Under the pieces are notes generated by a model. It was not told where the DNA came from. It was given only the letters and a program-made list of their open reading frames with translations, and made no database searches. From Sutcliffiella deserti (lineage in GTDB: Bacteria; Bacillota; Bacilli; Bacillales; Bacillaceae_I), in NCBI RefSeq assembly GCF_020037475.1, contig NZ_JAIQDB010000001.1, positions 372,001 through 436,000 of the forward strand: DNA of 64,000 nucleotides, read 5' to 3'. The position numbers were made by a program, and so were the translations under genes. Positions 34,005 through 43,816 of the stretch are shown in pieces (the first letter of the stretch is position 1; each line of letters starts with the position of its first letter).

Positions 34005-35294
34005 TTATTCAAAGAAGAGACCAAAAAATTTCTTTACTTTTGTTCCAACTTTTTCTTCTTCGTTTACGGGTTTAGTTTGCTTTCCTTTTTGTTGTGTTGG
34101 TTTAGCACTACGTTTTTCTCCATGATCTACGGAAGCTGAGGTACTCTCGATTTTTCTACCCTGAAGCTTTGCATTTTTATATGCAAATTGAATTAGACCC
34201 ACTCCAGTGGTGTATTGAGGCTCTCTTACTCCAATATAATCTGGTACAGCTTTACGAATATTATTATTAAGTATTAATTGTGCTAATTCTAACACACCGG
34301 GCATTGTAACAACACCACCAGTTAGAACAAATCCACCTGGAATTTCTCGTACACCTAATCTTTTAATCTCATGTTCTACGAGTTCAAAGATTTCTTCCAT
34401 TCTAGCTTCAATTATATCGGATATTTCTAATTGACTAAACTGCTGATGCTGATCACTGCCTATTATAGGAACACTAAAAACCTCTTCTTCCGAAGCATGA
34501 TCATAAAATGCATGTCCATGTTTCAGCTTGATTTTTTCAGCATCTTCAGTTGAAGTACGCAATCCGATGGAAATATCTTTAGTGATATATTCCCCTCCGA
34601 TAGGAAGGACACTGGTAGCCTTAAGAAATCCATCCTCATATACAGCGATGGTAGTAGATCCTCCACCAATATCAATCAATGCCACCCCAAGGTTCTTTTC
34701 ATCCTTGGATAAAGCAATCGATCCAGAAGCTAGTGGTTGTAAACAAATATCTGTAATTTCTAACCCCGCCTTTTCCACACAACGGAGTAAATTATGTAGT
34801 ACTGTTTTAGAACCAGTAATAATGGTTCCTTCCATTTCCAGGCGAACGCCAAGCATGCCTCGCGGGTCATTAATTTCATCTAATCCATCTACAATAAATT
34901 GTTTAGGAATACAATCAATTATTTCACGCTCAGGAGGAATGGAGAAAACTTGAGCAGCGTCTATAACTCTTGCAATATCTTCGTTAGCAATTTCCCTATT
35001 TTCACTGGAAACTGCCACTACACCGTGACAATCTTGGAGTTGGACATGATTGCCCGTAACCCCCACTACTACCCGGTTAATAGGCATCCCTACCATTCTT
35101 TCTGCTTGTTCAATTGCTTTTTTAATGGAATGAACTGTTTCATCTATGTCTACTATTGATCCTTTTCGTAAACCGGTTGATTTTACATTACCGACTCCAA
35201 TAATATTTAAAGTATCATTTACCATTTCGCCAATGATTACCTTAACACTAGATGTACCGATGTCTAAACTTACGTAAATTTCATTGCTGTTCAT
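34005..35294 (-). CDS. ftsA: FtsA, actin-like membrane anchor of FtsZ
   Basis: 429 residues with the actin/HSP70 fold: phosphate loop 1 [16 protein letters not shown]2 (1C) domain near residues 85-165, phosphate loop 2 [14 protein letters not shown], and the adenosine motif GGVVTMPGV. The last residues [10 protein letters not shown] form the amphipathic membrane-targeting helix. ATG 35294 follows AAGGAGGTG; upstream in-frame sequence is not conserved. Directly before ftsZ. Confidence 0.97.
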   Translation of the reverse strand: MNSNEIYVSLDIGTSSVKVIIGEMVNDTLNIIGVGNVKSTGLRKGSIVDIDETVHSIKKAIEQAERMVGMPINRVVVGVTGNHVQLQDCHGVVAVSSENREIANEDIARVIDAAQVFSIPPEREIIDCIPKQFIVDGLDEINDPRGMLGVRLEMEGTIITGSKTVLHNLLRCVEKAGLEITDICLQPLASGSIALSKDEKNLGVALIDIGGGSTTIAVYEDGFLKATSVLPIGGEYITKDISIGLRTSTEDAEKIKLKHGHAFYDHASEEEVFSVPIIGSDQHQQFSQLEISDIIEARMEEIFELVEHEIKRLGVREIPGGFVLTGGVVTMPGVLELAQLILNNNIRKAVPDYIGVREPQYTTGVGLIQFAYKNAKLQGRKIESTSASVDHGEKRSAKPTQQKGKQTKPVNEEEKVGTKVKKFFGLFFE

Positions 35295-35399
35295 TCTATG
35301 GCACCTCCTTCTACTACTCAACAATAAATTATATAGAACAACAAATTGCAAAACATATTATATTAGAAAGTATTCCACACATATTATGTTTTCCCTTTT

Positions 35400-35768
35400 T
35401 TATAAACTATTTTTTTTCGTCTTTTCTTTAGAAATGGACCATTTGGATAATAATATCCTTCTAATTACAGCTATATTTTGAAATAACCTTACACCGAAGG
35501 CGAAAACTGCAGCTAAATATAAGTCTACACCAAGATGGACACCGAGAAAAGCTAAACTTGCAGCAAGTAATATATTAAAGAAAAAACCAGAGACAAATAC
35601 TTTATCATCATAATTATTTTGCAAGTGGGCCCTGATTCCTCCGAATAATGTATCTAGTGCTGCCAGAACTGCAATAGATAAATAATTTGAGTATTCATCT
35701 GGAACTCTAATTTCCGAGTACAGACCTAATACAATTCCTACCAAAAGCCCTAAGAGTGGTAACCACAT
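35400..35768 (-). CDS. sbp: Sbp, small basic membrane protein (DUF1290)
   Basis: 122 residues with three to four hydrophobic segments: LLGLLVGIVLGLYSEIRVP at the start, EYSNYLSIAVLAALDTLFGGIRA and ILLAASLAFLGVHLGVDLYL, and a basic tail. The family always occurs between ylxX and ftsA in Bacilli. Its function is not established. It begins one base after ylxX. Confidence 0.92.
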   Translation of the reverse strand: MWLPLLGLLVGIVLGLYSEIRVPDEYSNYLSIAVLAALDTLFGGIRAHLQNNYDDKVFVSGFFFNILLAASLAFLGVHLGVDLYLAAVFAFGVRLFQNIAVIRRILLSKWSISKEKTKKNSL

Positions 35769-35769
35769 C

Positions 35770-36486
35770 TTATGTTCCCTCCTCTTCAGCCTTCACCGGC
35801 TCCATATATTTAACCCGGAGGGACTCATCATATGCTGGAATTGTTACATGATTAATTGGAGTAGAAACTTCAAGAAGTAGATTTTCGATTGCAAACTCAT
35901 CCATAGCTCTGGATACTTGCAAGCGGTTATACAATTTTGAAGGATCACTTGTAATTACAATTATTTCAAAATTTGAATTTGGTATCCATGCATTATTTAC
36001 TTTTGTTCTTCCATTTATTTCTCTTATCACTGTATTGTTTACAATACGCTGACCAGCTATTGAAATATCCTCACTATCATAAGAGTTTATCTCATTAATA
36101 AAACGTCTTAATAGCTCTGCGGAAATATTCCCTTGCACTTGACCTAACATTTCTTCGCCAAATAAGGGGTTAACCGTCATTTTAATGCCTGGCCCACTTA
36201 CTTCTGTTAAACCCGCTTCTTTTTTTAACTCCTCTAATGTATCACGAATGACTACTTCCTTCGATTCGCTTCGTTCCCTTTTGTACTCTTCTAAGGTAGC
36301 ATCATACTTTCTCACTTCTTTTATGATGTGTGACTGTATTTCTTGCTCTCTCTTTAAATCGCTTCTAATCTCCCATGTATCACGGGTATCGCGAACGATG
36401 GGTTGTTTCACTGTTTGAAATTGGACGGCAATCATCAGTCCTACAATCATTGTAATAATAGCGAAACTAAATTTCCGTTTGTTCAC
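35770..36486 (-). CDS. ylxX: YlxX, DUF881 family membrane-anchored protein
   Basis: 238 residues. One N-terminal transmembrane segment (FSFAIITMIVGLMIAVQF), a coiled-coil stretch (KREQEIQSHIIKEVRKYDATLEEYKRE in pieces) and the extracellular DUF881 domain with VSGPGIKMTVNP and ELLRRFINEINSYDSEDISIAGQRI. Start codon is GTG. It is a paralogue of the neighbouring ylxW; both are of unknown function and tied to the division cluster. Confidence 0.9.
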   Translation of the reverse strand: MNKRKFSFAIITMIVGLMIAVQFQTVKQPIVRDTRDTWEIRSDLKREQEIQSHIIKEVRKYDATLEEYKRERSESKEVVIRDTLEELKKEAGLTEVSGPGIKMTVNPLFGEEMLGQVQGNISAELLRRFINEINSYDSEDISIAGQRIVNNTVIREINGRTKVNNAWIPNSNFEIIVITSDPSKLYNRLQVSRAMDEFAIENLLLEVSTPINHVTIPAYDESLRVKYMEPVKAEEEGT

Positions 36487-36527
36487 CTAGAACACCTATC
36501 CTTACCCAAAAATACGGCCCATTTGAT

Positions 36528-37214
36528 CTATTGAATGACAGGCTCCAGAATTATTGTCTCTTTTTCAATCATTTTCACTGTAATGTTATCTGCTACCAAT
36601 TGGTCCTTTACTCCACCTAGAATATTAAGCGCAGGAATAAGTACTTCGGGATCCCCAATAGCGCTTATGACAAAGGGTGCCGGGAACTGATTACCATCTA
36701 TTGTAATCACTGGGCCATTACATATTATATAGGAGTTTTTTGTTATACGTTGGCCATTAATGGCAACGGCAGCCGCACCCGAAATAAACAACTCATTCAT
36801 CACATTAAAGACATGACTTTCATGAACTATGTAGTTGTTTACATTTTCTTGGGATGGAACATAAGAAGCATCAGATAGTGTAACCTCTACCCCTCTCCCT
36901 TGCACCTTCACTTTACCGGTGTACATGCGAAGCTTTTCAACATCTTCAACAAGATTGAACAACAACTGCTCACCCTCAGCAAGTTCTTCTTCTATCAATG
37001 AAACTTCTTCTTGTTTTTTTTGCAGTTCTTGCTGTAACTCTAACGTACGTTCTTCTGTTTTGATGAGTGTTTCTCGAATGGAATAGTCTCGCTCCCATTG
37101 CTTGTCCGTCCCTTTATTATCTTCCTCTTGAGTTAATTGATACGAGTAGGAAATGATGAATCCAAGCACAAGACAAACAAAGGATAAGACAACGTGTTTA
37201 CCGTTCACCTTCAT
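36528..37214 (-). CDS. ylxW: YlxW, DUF881 family membrane-anchored protein
   Basis: 228 residues. N-terminal transmembrane helix (VVLSFVCLVLGFIISYSY), a coiled coil (about residues 40-100, EERTLELQQELQKKQEEV), and a DUF881 domain with VQGRGVEVTLSDASYVPSQ and ISGAAAVAINGQRI. The ATG 37214 overlaps the end of divIB by 17 bp; the longer in-frame start at 37262 has no relative-like sequence. Paralogue of ylxX. Function unknown. Confidence 0.88.
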   Translation of the reverse strand: MKVNGKHVVLSFVCLVLGFIISYSYQLTQEEDNKGTDKQWERDYSIRETLIKTEERTLELQQELQKKQEEVSLIEEELAEGEQLLFNLVEDVEKLRMYTGKVKVQGRGVEVTLSDASYVPSQENVNNYIVHESHVFNVMNELFISGAAAVAINGQRITKNSYIICNGPVITIDGNQFPAPFVISAIGDPEVLIPALNILGGVKDQLVADNITVKMIEKETIILEPVIQ

Positions 37215-37980
37215 CTGTTTCTTCATCTCCAACTGATTCGTAAGGTTTAAAAAAAGTCCCAACCTCTATGTTGATAATTCCTTTTAGATTTGGATCCAAC
37301 TCCGCGACAAGCGAAGGATAGTTTGTCATTTTAGCAGAAAAATCTCTAACCGTAGCACTAACTTCATAGCCATCATTCATAAATAAAGTTATATGGTATG
37401 GATCGATATCTGTTGGAGTGTGATGTATTTCTGAAATAGCGTAAATTATCGAATCGGGAAGTTTCATAAGTTCACTGATAAATTCCTCGACCTTATTCCC
37501 TTCCTTCCAGTTCATCATTAATGGGGCGTCATCTGGTAAGGCGTCTTGTCCAACCGCTTCCAATATCTTCCCGTTCTCTATTACTGGATAGTAAGCACCC
37601 TCTTCGAAAATATATGCAATCCGATTGTATTCACCAACGGTTATATTCACTTTATTCGGAAATACCTTATTGACTTCGGCCTCTTTTAGCTCTTTATGCT
37701 GTAGGATGGAAATGGATGCTTTTTCTTCGTCCACTCGCCAAATACTTGTTTCTCTAGTAATCTTGCTTAGTTTAATAATCTCTTCATCTGTTACATGACG
37801 GTTTCCACTAACATCAATATCGGAAACTTTACTTAAAGAGGATTGCGAATAAATTATTAAAGATATCAGTATGAAAAATAAGGATAAATAGAATATCAAT
37901 CTCCTGTTAGCCTTTTGTTTTCTCTGCTCTTTTAATTTAGGAACACGATCTTCTAATGTAACAACTTTCCCTTTTTCCAT
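37198..37980 (-). CDS. divIB: DivIB/FtsQ, division protein
   Basis: 260 residues. A basic cytoplasmic N-terminus, one transmembrane helix (RLIFYLSLFFILISLIIYS), a POTRA domain (SDIDVSGNRHVTDEEIIKLSKI, about residues 52-75) and a beta domain. It forms a complex with FtsL and DivIC that controls the septal synthases. It is an acidic-tailed, normal-length Bacillus version. The C-terminal codons overlap ylxW. Confidence 0.93.
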   Translation of the reverse strand: MEKGKVVTLEDRVPKLKEQRKQKANRRLIFYLSLFFILISLIIYSQSSLSKVSDIDVSGNRHVTDEEIIKLSKITRETSIWRVDEEKASISILQHKELKEAEVNKVFPNKVNITVGEYNRIAYIFEEGAYYPVIENGKILEAVGQDALPDDAPLMMNWKEGNKVEEFISELMKLPDSIIYAISEIHHTPTDIDPYHITLFMNDGYEVSATVRDFSAKMTNYPSLVAELDPNLKGIINIEVGTFFKPYESVGDEETDEGER

Positions 37981-38086
37981 GTATTACGTTTTCACCCCAC
38001 CGCATGGCAAATGCATGCTGTTATTATGCACTGATTTTCTAGCATAATTATATCACATATGGGGTGAAAAAAAGAGGTTTAAAATA

Positions 38087-38995
38087 CTATTTTCTTCCTA
38101 TTATTTCGACTTCAGTTTCTAAATTAACATTATATAATTCTAAGATTGTTTTTTTAATATAATCAATTAGATCCTTTACATCCTGTGCCTTGGCTTTATT
38201 GTCATTTACAATAAAATTCGCATGCATTTCTGATACCTTTGCCCCGCCGATGGTATATCCTTTGAGTCCTGCTTCTTCGATCAATTGACCTGCATATTTT
38301 GGCAAAGGATTACGGAAAATGCTTCCTGCACAAGGGTAATTAAATGGCTGGGTATCTCTGCGGTAGTCTTTATTTTTCTGCAGTTGCTTAACTACATCTT
38401 CACGATTTCCTTCTTCTACGTTTAAAATCGCTTCTAAGCAAATACCCGGGCGCTCTTTTTGAAGTAGAGAAGTTCGATAGGAAAACCTTAATTCATCAGG
38501 AGTCAACCATTTCATTTCCCCATCTTCAAATAGGATATGTGCTTTCTTTAGCACCTTTGATATGTCAGAACCATGTGCTCCTGCATTCATATAGACCGCT
38601 CCGCCCAATGAACCTGGAATTCCTCCAGCGAATTCCAAACCGGTAAGCCCTTTTTTACTTACAATCGTAACAAGTTTAATTAGGCTATATCCTCCGCCAG
38701 CAATCACTTCATTTTCCTTTATTTCTAAGTGATCCATTCCGTTGCCAAGTTTGATCACAACGCCTTCTATCCCCAAATCAGAGACTAGAAGGTTGGAGCC
38801 CCGACCAATCGCAGTCCATTTCACCTTATATTTATGGATGATTTTCATCGTTTCCTGAAGTTTTTCCAAGCCGCTCGGTTCAACCAATATATCGGCGGGT
38901 CCGCCTATTTTCATCGTTGTATGGTTGGCTAAAAGTTCATTCGCCAACACTTTTCCCACTTCTGCTCTTTGTAATTCTTCTACTAACTGTTCCAT
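38087..38995 (-). CDS. murB: UDP-N-acetylenolpyruvoylglucosamine reductase (MurB)
   Basis: 302-residue FAD enzyme that makes UDP-MurNAc with NADPH. FAD-binding segments [18 protein letters not shown] and [10 protein letters not shown] are clear. The catalytic serine loop is [10 protein letters not shown], and [21 protein letters not shown] is typical. The ATG 38995 follows AGGAGGGCTT. In most Bacilli murG lies directly upstream; here 869 bp of non-coding DNA lies between murB and spoVE. Confidence 0.96.
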   Translation of the reverse strand: MEQLVEELQRAEVGKVLANELLANHTTMKIGGPADILVEPSGLEKLQETMKIIHKYKVKWTAIGRGSNLLVSDLGIEGVVIKLGNGMDHLEIKENEVIAGGGYSLIKLVTIVSKKGLTGLEFAGGIPGSLGGAVYMNAGAHGSDISKVLKKAHILFEDGEMKWLTPDELRFSYRTSLLQKERPGICLEAILNVEEGNREDVVKQLQKNKDYRRDTQPFNYPCAGSIFRNPLPKYAGQLIEEAGLKGYTIGGAKVSEMHANFIVNDNKAKAQDVKDLIDYIKKTILELYNVNLETEVEIIGRK

Positions 38996-39013
38996 AAGCC
39001 CTCCTATATACAC

Positions 39014-39455
39014 GTTCTATCAACATTCAGTTTTTTTGTTGTTTCCACCACAAGATCTCAAATCACTAATAATAAAACGCATCTATTACTCAATTAGATA
39101 GTTGGTTTAAAATACCGGGTGATAGTTGTGAACTTTTTAGTTTTCTCTGTTAATATATGCAGTAGAAAAAAGAATGGCACATTAGCCCATCAATGGTGTT
39201 ATTCTACTAAAAGAACATTGTATGTATTTAATAATTGATAAGACCATTAAATTTTATACCCATACTACTAGCATTGTAAACCTTCTTAACATCATTCTAG
39301 AATATTATTTTCAGTACTGTAGATTGCTGCATTTAACCATAATATCTATATACTATCTCCCCATATAGGGATGTGCAATCAAATCAAGGGATTGTAATAA
39401 AATTTTTATTAACTGTTACACAACTAAAATGCTTTGTAATATTCTATTAGTTTTT
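39014..39455. other. AT-rich non-coding region where murG would be expected
   Basis: About 440 bp with a high A/T content and no ORF of useful size in either strand. No MurG motif (for example the GGSQGA loop) is readable in any frame. It presumably carries the murB promoter, but no box pair is convincing. Confidence 0.6.
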
Positions 39456-39504
39456 AGCTGCGTTAAACACCTCTAACACTTTTGGCGGGGCAATAGGACT
39501 GTTC

Positions 39505-39726
39505 GAGGCCACTGAAAAACTGAAAACATATAGTTTTGTGTGGCTTCTAGCTGTGGATTGGAGTAAATGGCGTAGACTCCAGCGGGAGAGTAGCGACAAG
39601 CTTGAGACCCCGCAGGGCATAGCCCGAGGAGGCTCAAGGTCGCCCTCTGGATAAGCGAAGCCATTTGCGGAAAGTAACAGCGGTGTTTAACACAAACCTA
39701 AAATTATGTACTTTATCAGTGGCCTC
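39505..39726. mobile_element. MITE-like element, family 1b, copy C
   Basis: 222-bp non-coding element with imperfect inverted ends: GAGGCCACTGAAAAACTG on the left and, read inward, GAGGCCACTGATAAAGTA on the right. It is flanked by a perfect 9-bp direct duplication GGACTGTTC (39496-39504 and 39727-39735). The core holds GGAGTAAATGGCGTAGACTC and GCCATTTGCGG, partly complementary, plus CCCCGCAGGGC. It sits inside older repeat sequence that starts AGCTGCGTTAAACACC (39456) and ends near TTTTACAGAGC (39783-39793), resembling family 1 ends. Confidence 0.78.
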
Positions 39727-39802
39727 GGACTGTTCCTTCGCCTTTTGGTACATTCATCGCTTTAGAGCTATTATTATCCATCTTTTACAGAGCAAAAGAA
39801 AA

Positions 39803-39840
39803 AGAAAAACCGATTCTTTCTCTTGCAGAAAGAATCGATC
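39803..39840 (-). terminator. Terminator after spoVE
   Basis: Stem CGATTCTTTCT / AGAAAGAATCG with a five-base loop and T run, 24 bases beyond the spoVE stop on the minus strand. With it, murB needs its own promoter. Confidence 0.88.
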
Positions 39841-39864
39841 TCTTTATCGAATATTGAATACCTA

Positions 39865-40965
39865 CTAATATTTTGCATACCTGCTGATATTAAGTAATAC
39901 ACCAACAGCTAATAGCATTAATGTTAAAGATGAACCTCCATAACTCAAGAAAGGTAAAGTGATTCCGGTTACCGGCATTAACCCAGTGACCACTCCCACG
40001 TTAATAAATACTTGAATAGCGATCATTGCAATTATTCCAACAGCAAGAAAACTTCCATAGAGATCAGGTGCCCCAAGCGCAATGCGAATGCCGCGCCATA
40101 ATAACAGAGTGAACAATAGCACAACAAAAGTTCCGCCAATAAAGCCAAGTTCCTCTGCAAGAATGGCGAAAATGAAATCAGTTTGAGGTTCAGGCAGGTA
40201 GAAAAATTTTTGCCTGCTTTGACCTAATCCCAATCCAAGCAACCCACCCGGACCAATGGCGTATAATGATTGAATAATTTGAAAGCCACTTCCTAAAGGA
40301 TCTTCCCAAGGATTCAAAAAAGATGTAATCCTTTTTATACGATAGGGGGCAGATAATATTAAAACAACAAATCCCGCCACACCGATTAAACCCAATCCAA
40401 CAAAATGACTTATTCTTGCCCCTGCTACATAAATCATTACAATACATGTCCCAACCATTACTGTACCCGTACCAAGGTCAGGTTGCATCATGATCATACC
40501 AAAAGCTAAGAAAACTAGTCCAAGGCTCGGAACAAGCCCTTTCTTAAAAGATGTAATTTTCTTTTGGTTTTCACTCAGGTACTTAGCCAAGAAAGCAATC
40601 ATCGCTAACTTCATAAATTCAGAGGGCTGAATAGAAAACGCTCCTACTCCGATCCAACTTCGTGAACCATTGCGCTCCATCCCTATACCAGGAATCAGCA
40701 CTAGAATAAGTAAGAAGAAACAAAGGAGGATTAACATCTTTGCCCAGGTTCTCCATGTCCAATAATCCACATTCATAATAAAAAACATTGAAACAACCCC
40801 AAGCACCGCAAATAGAAGCTGCCTTTTTGCAAAGAAAAAGGTGTCATTGAATTTATAATCGGCCCAAACAGCACTAGCGCTATAAACCATTATTAGTCCT
40901 ACGGTTAACAAAGTCAGGGTCGTTAATATTAAAATTAAATCAGGAGTGGATCGCTTTTTCAACAA
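39865..40965 (-). CDS. spoVE: SpoVE, SEDS-family peptidoglycan glycosyltransferase for sporulation
   Basis: 366 residues, ten transmembrane segments. Highly similar along its length to B. subtilis SpoVE (for example LTVGLIMVYSASAVWADYKF, NGSRSWIGVGAFSIQPSEF, MQPDLGTGTVMVG, LPEPQTDFIFAILAEELGF, GITLPFLSYGGSS). It polymerises lipid II for spore cortex with its partner SpoVD, whose gene is upstream. The start is TTG, after AGAGGTG. In B. subtilis FtsW is separate, and this copy looks like the sporulation member, not FtsW. Confidence 0.92.
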   Translation of the reverse strand: MLKKRSTPDLILILTTLTLLTVGLIMVYSASAVWADYKFNDTFFFAKRQLLFAVLGVVSMFFIMNVDYWTWRTWAKMLILLCFFLLILVLIPGIGMERNGSRSWIGVGAFSIQPSEFMKLAMIAFLAKYLSENQKKITSFKKGLVPSLGLVFLAFGMIMMQPDLGTGTVMVGTCIVMIYVAGARISHFVGLGLIGVAGFVVLILSAPYRIKRITSFLNPWEDPLGSGFQIIQSLYAIGPGGLLGLGLGQSRQKFFYLPEPQTDFIFAILAEELGFIGGTFVVLLFTLLLWRGIRIALGAPDLYGSFLAVGIIAMIAIQVFINVGVVTGLMPVTGITLPFLSYGGSSLTLMLLAVGVLLNISRYAKY

Positions 40966-41036
40966 TGTGGAACACCTCTGAGACTTATATTAGAGCATGA
41001 GGAAATTATGTAACATCACACTTTCCTCTATTAGCC

Positions 41037-41110
41037 AAAAAAGCTTTGTTCACAAGTTACCAGCCCCACAAAGAAGCATTACAGGCAACTATTAGAACAA
41101 AGCCTTTTCC
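41037..41110 (-). terminator. Long hairpin after murD, possibly a repeat remnant
   Basis: Arms AAGCTTTGTTC (41041-41051) and GAACAAAGCCT (41095-41105) with a 43-base loop, then a T run on the minus strand. The minus-strand outer arm GGCTTTGTTC followed by GTTGCCTGTAAT resembles the family 1 end at 55943-55963, so the terminator may derive from such an element. Confidence 0.6.
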
Positions 41111-41125
41111 AATTTGGCCAAGCCC

Positions 41126-42475
41126 TTACTTAAGCTTATGCACGGCGTTTATAAAAATGTCACCTCGTTGTTCAAATGTTTTATATTGATCCCAACTAGC
41201 ACAAGCGGGAGACAATAAAATTACATCACCTTCATTTGACATTTCATAAGCGACCGGAACGGCCTTTTCCACATTATCGACACGTTTTATCTCTTTTATT
41301 CCAGCATCTCTAGCAGTTTTCTCCAATTTTTCTGCTGTTTCCCCAAAAGTAATAATTGCCTTTAAGTTTTGAAGGTACGGTAGAAGATCATCAAACTCGT
41401 TTCCTCGATCTAATCCGCCAGCAAGCAGAATTACGTTTTCATTAAAAGCTGAAATCGCTTTTTGAGTCGCTAGTATATTTGTAGCTTTAGAATCATTATA
41501 AAATCTTCTTTTTTGAATGGATTCAACGAATTGTAAACGGTGTTTAACCCCAGTAAAGCTGGTAAGCACTTTAATAATCGATCTGTTTGAAACTTCTTTA
41601 AGCTTAACAGTTGCAACTGTAGCCAGAATGTTTTCAAGATTATGTTTTCCTGGAAGAACAATTTCGTCTATATCTATTATTTTTTCATCATTAAAATAAA
41701 TAGCCTCATTTTTCAGATAAGCTCCATCTACCTTCTTTGATACCGAAAATGGAACAATCGTTACATTTTGATTTTTTATCAATTTCATGATAAGCGGGTC
41801 ATCTGCATTAACAACAGCATAGTCTTTTGAAGTTTGGTTCTCCATGATTGCAATTTTCGCTTTTGCATAATCTTCCATTGTTCCATGATAGTCGAGGTGT
41901 GCTTCAAAAATATTGAGCACTACCGAAATTCTTGGCCGGAACGTTTGAATTCCCATTAGTTGAAAGGAGGAAAGCTCTGTAACCAAAATATTACTAGAAT
42001 CGGCTTGTTGAGCTACTTCTACTGCAACATTTCCGATATTCCCTGCTATTAAAGGGTTTTGATTGTCTTGTTCAAGTATCTCGTTAATAAGCGTCGTCGT
42101 GGTCGTCTTTCCGTTTGATCCTGTAATGCCGATAAATTCTGCTTCACTAACCTGATAGGCAAGCTCCACTTCTGTTAATACTGGAATCCCTTTTGCGATA
42201 GCAGCTTCCACTATAGGGTTATTATAGGGAATTCCCGGATTTTTAAAAACAACATCAATTTGTTGATCAAATATACTCAAAGGGTGACCACCACAGACTA
42301 CTTGCATCCCTTTTGCTTGAAGATCCCTTGCCTGTTCATTGCCCTCCATTGGACTGCGATCATTGACAATTACTTTGGCTCCTATTTTATGTAATAAAAT
42401 TGCGGTTGCTGTTCCACTTTTTGCAAGTCCTAGAACAAGCACGTTTTTACCTTTATATTGGTTAATTAATTTCAT
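41126..42475 (-). CDS. murD: UDP-N-acetylmuramoylalanine--D-glutamate ligase
   Basis: 449 residues, ATP-dependent Mur ligase that adds D-Glu. An N-terminal Rossmann domain ([14 protein letters not shown]), the central P-loop [17 protein letters not shown], and [13 protein letters not shown] plus the C-terminal FYNDSKATN segment (carbamylated Lys lies in the central domain) are present. It is separated from mraY by one base. Confidence 0.96.
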   Translation of the reverse strand: MKLINQYKGKNVLVLGLAKSGTATAILLHKIGAKVIVNDRSPMEGNEQARDLQAKGMQVVCGGHPLSIFDQQIDVVFKNPGIPYNNPIVEAAIAKGIPVLTEVELAYQVSEAEFIGITGSNGKTTTTTLINEILEQDNQNPLIAGNIGNVAVEVAQQADSSNILVTELSSFQLMGIQTFRPRISVVLNIFEAHLDYHGTMEDYAKAKIAIMENQTSKDYAVVNADDPLIMKLIKNQNVTIVPFSVSKKVDGAYLKNEAIYFNDEKIIDIDEIVLPGKHNLENILATVATVKLKEVSNRSIIKVLTSFTGVKHRLQFVESIQKRRFYNDSKATNILATQKAISAFNENVILLAGGLDRGNEFDDLLPYLQNLKAIITFGETAEKLEKTARDAGIKEIKRVDNVEKAVPVAYEMSNEGDVILLSPACASWDQYKTFEQRGDIFINAVHKLK

Positions 42476-42476
42476 A

Positions 42477-43451
42477 CTAGATCCACACCTCTAAATAAAT
42501 TCCTAGCATTGCACACAGCAGCCCTACCGTCCAGAACGAAACGACTACTCTCCACTCTGACCATCCAACTAACTCATAGTGGTGATGCAATGGACTCATT
42601 TTAAACACTCGTCTTCCAGTAGTTTTAAACGAGAGTACCTGAATAATTACCGAAAGTGTTTCGAGAACGAATACCCCGCCTATAATAATTAAAATGATTT
42701 CAAGTTTTACTAAAACCGCAACTGTGGCAATGGCACCACCTAATGCTAATGAACCAGTATCCCCCATAAATACTTTAGCTGGATGTGCATTAAAAACTAG
42801 AAAACCCAATAATGCCCCTACAACTGCTACAGAGAAGATAGAAACTTCGAACTGTGATTGATTCCATGCTAAAATGGCAAAAGCACCAAAGGCAATGGCA
42901 GCAGTACCTGACACAAGTCCATCCAAACCGTCTGTAAGATTAACAGCATTAGAAAATCCTACAAGCCAAAAAATTAGAAAAAGTACATAGAAAAACCCTA
43001 GATCAAAGGAAATGGCTGTTCCAGGAATAGAAACGGCGGTAGAAAATTCAAATTGAATAAAAACAAGATAAAAGACAACTGCAATAATGACCTGCCCAAT
43101 CAATTTCTGCAAGGAAGTTAATCCTAAGTTTCGTTTCAATACGACTTTAATAAAATCATCCAAGAAGCCAAGAAGACCATATCCAACCATAACAAAAAGC
43201 AGTAGGTAGGTTTCCACTGACGTTTCAGCGAATTGTCCGGTAATTACAAGTGTAGTAACTACAACAGATAATAAAATCATTAACCCTCCCATTGTGGGAG
43301 TTCCTGTTTTCTTTTGGTGTGACTGTGGCCCTTCCTCTCTAATGCTTTGGCCAAATTTCAATCTGCGTAGGAAGGGAATAAATATTGGTGATAATAGAAC
43401 TGTTATTAAAAATGACATAACGATTGCAAAAAGAATGATTTGTTGCTGCAT
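42477..43451 (-). CDS. mraY: Phospho-N-acetylmuramoyl-pentapeptide transferase (MraY)
   Basis: 324 residues, ten transmembrane helices. It transfers phospho-MurNAc-pentapeptide to undecaprenyl phosphate (lipid I). Motifs are [18 protein letters not shown] (catalytic Asp pair), [12 protein letters not shown] and the MSPLHHHYE region. ATG 43451 follows GGAGGG; the upstream start at 43508 has no good site. The 365-bp gap before it separates it from murE. Confidence 0.96.
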   Translation of the reverse strand: MQQQIILFAIVMSFLITVLLSPIFIPFLRRLKFGQSIREEGPQSHQKKTGTPTMGGLMILLSVVVTTLVITGQFAETSVETYLLLFVMVGYGLLGFLDDFIKVVLKRNLGLTSLQKLIGQVIIAVVFYLVFIQFEFSTAVSIPGTAISFDLGFFYVLFLIFWLVGFSNAVNLTDGLDGLVSGTAAIAFGAFAILAWNQSQFEVSIFSVAVVGALLGFLVFNAHPAKVFMGDTGSLALGGAIATVAVLVKLEIILIIIGGVFVLETLSVIIQVLSFKTTGRRVFKMSPLHHHYELVGWSEWRVVVSFWTVGLLCAMLGIYLEVWI

Positions 43452-43816
43452 CGCTATTCCCTCCTCTCTTTTTATCGGGATTAGAGGTATTATCACCAAA
43501 AGCATCATTATAGAAATAGGGGTTATAACAGAAACAAACGTTTTATGCTGACTTCCTATAAAATGAGGGACAGTTGCCTTTAGGTTTCAAATACCTTTGT
43601 AATATACCTACCCGAATACCGGTAGTAGTTTTACCAGAATATAAACACTTGCCAAAAGTAAATTTTATCTTTTTTTCGGCAACATGCAAATACTTTTTTA
43701 TGTTTTTTATTTTTTTCTAATGACTGTTAGATTTTTCTTTAATTATTGCGTGGCTTTCACGACTTATCGGCAGGTAAAAGTGAATGGTTTTAATTCAGGC
43801 TCAAACCATATATAGT
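43452..43816. other. Intergenic region murE-mraY
   Basis: 365 bp, AT-rich, no gene. Near 43745-43795 there is TTGCGTGGCTTTCACGACTTATCGG-like sequence (written here in part: GGCTTTCACGACTTATCGG), a degenerate relative of the family 2 repeat at 28807-28948. No clear terminator follows murE, so read-through into mraY is possible. Confidence 0.4.

Noticed and set aside
39473..39868. Open frames of 63 and 67 codons near 39.5-39.9 kb as possible murG remnants
   Set aside because: They lie in the mobile element and terminator. No MurG motif is present in them or in other frames.
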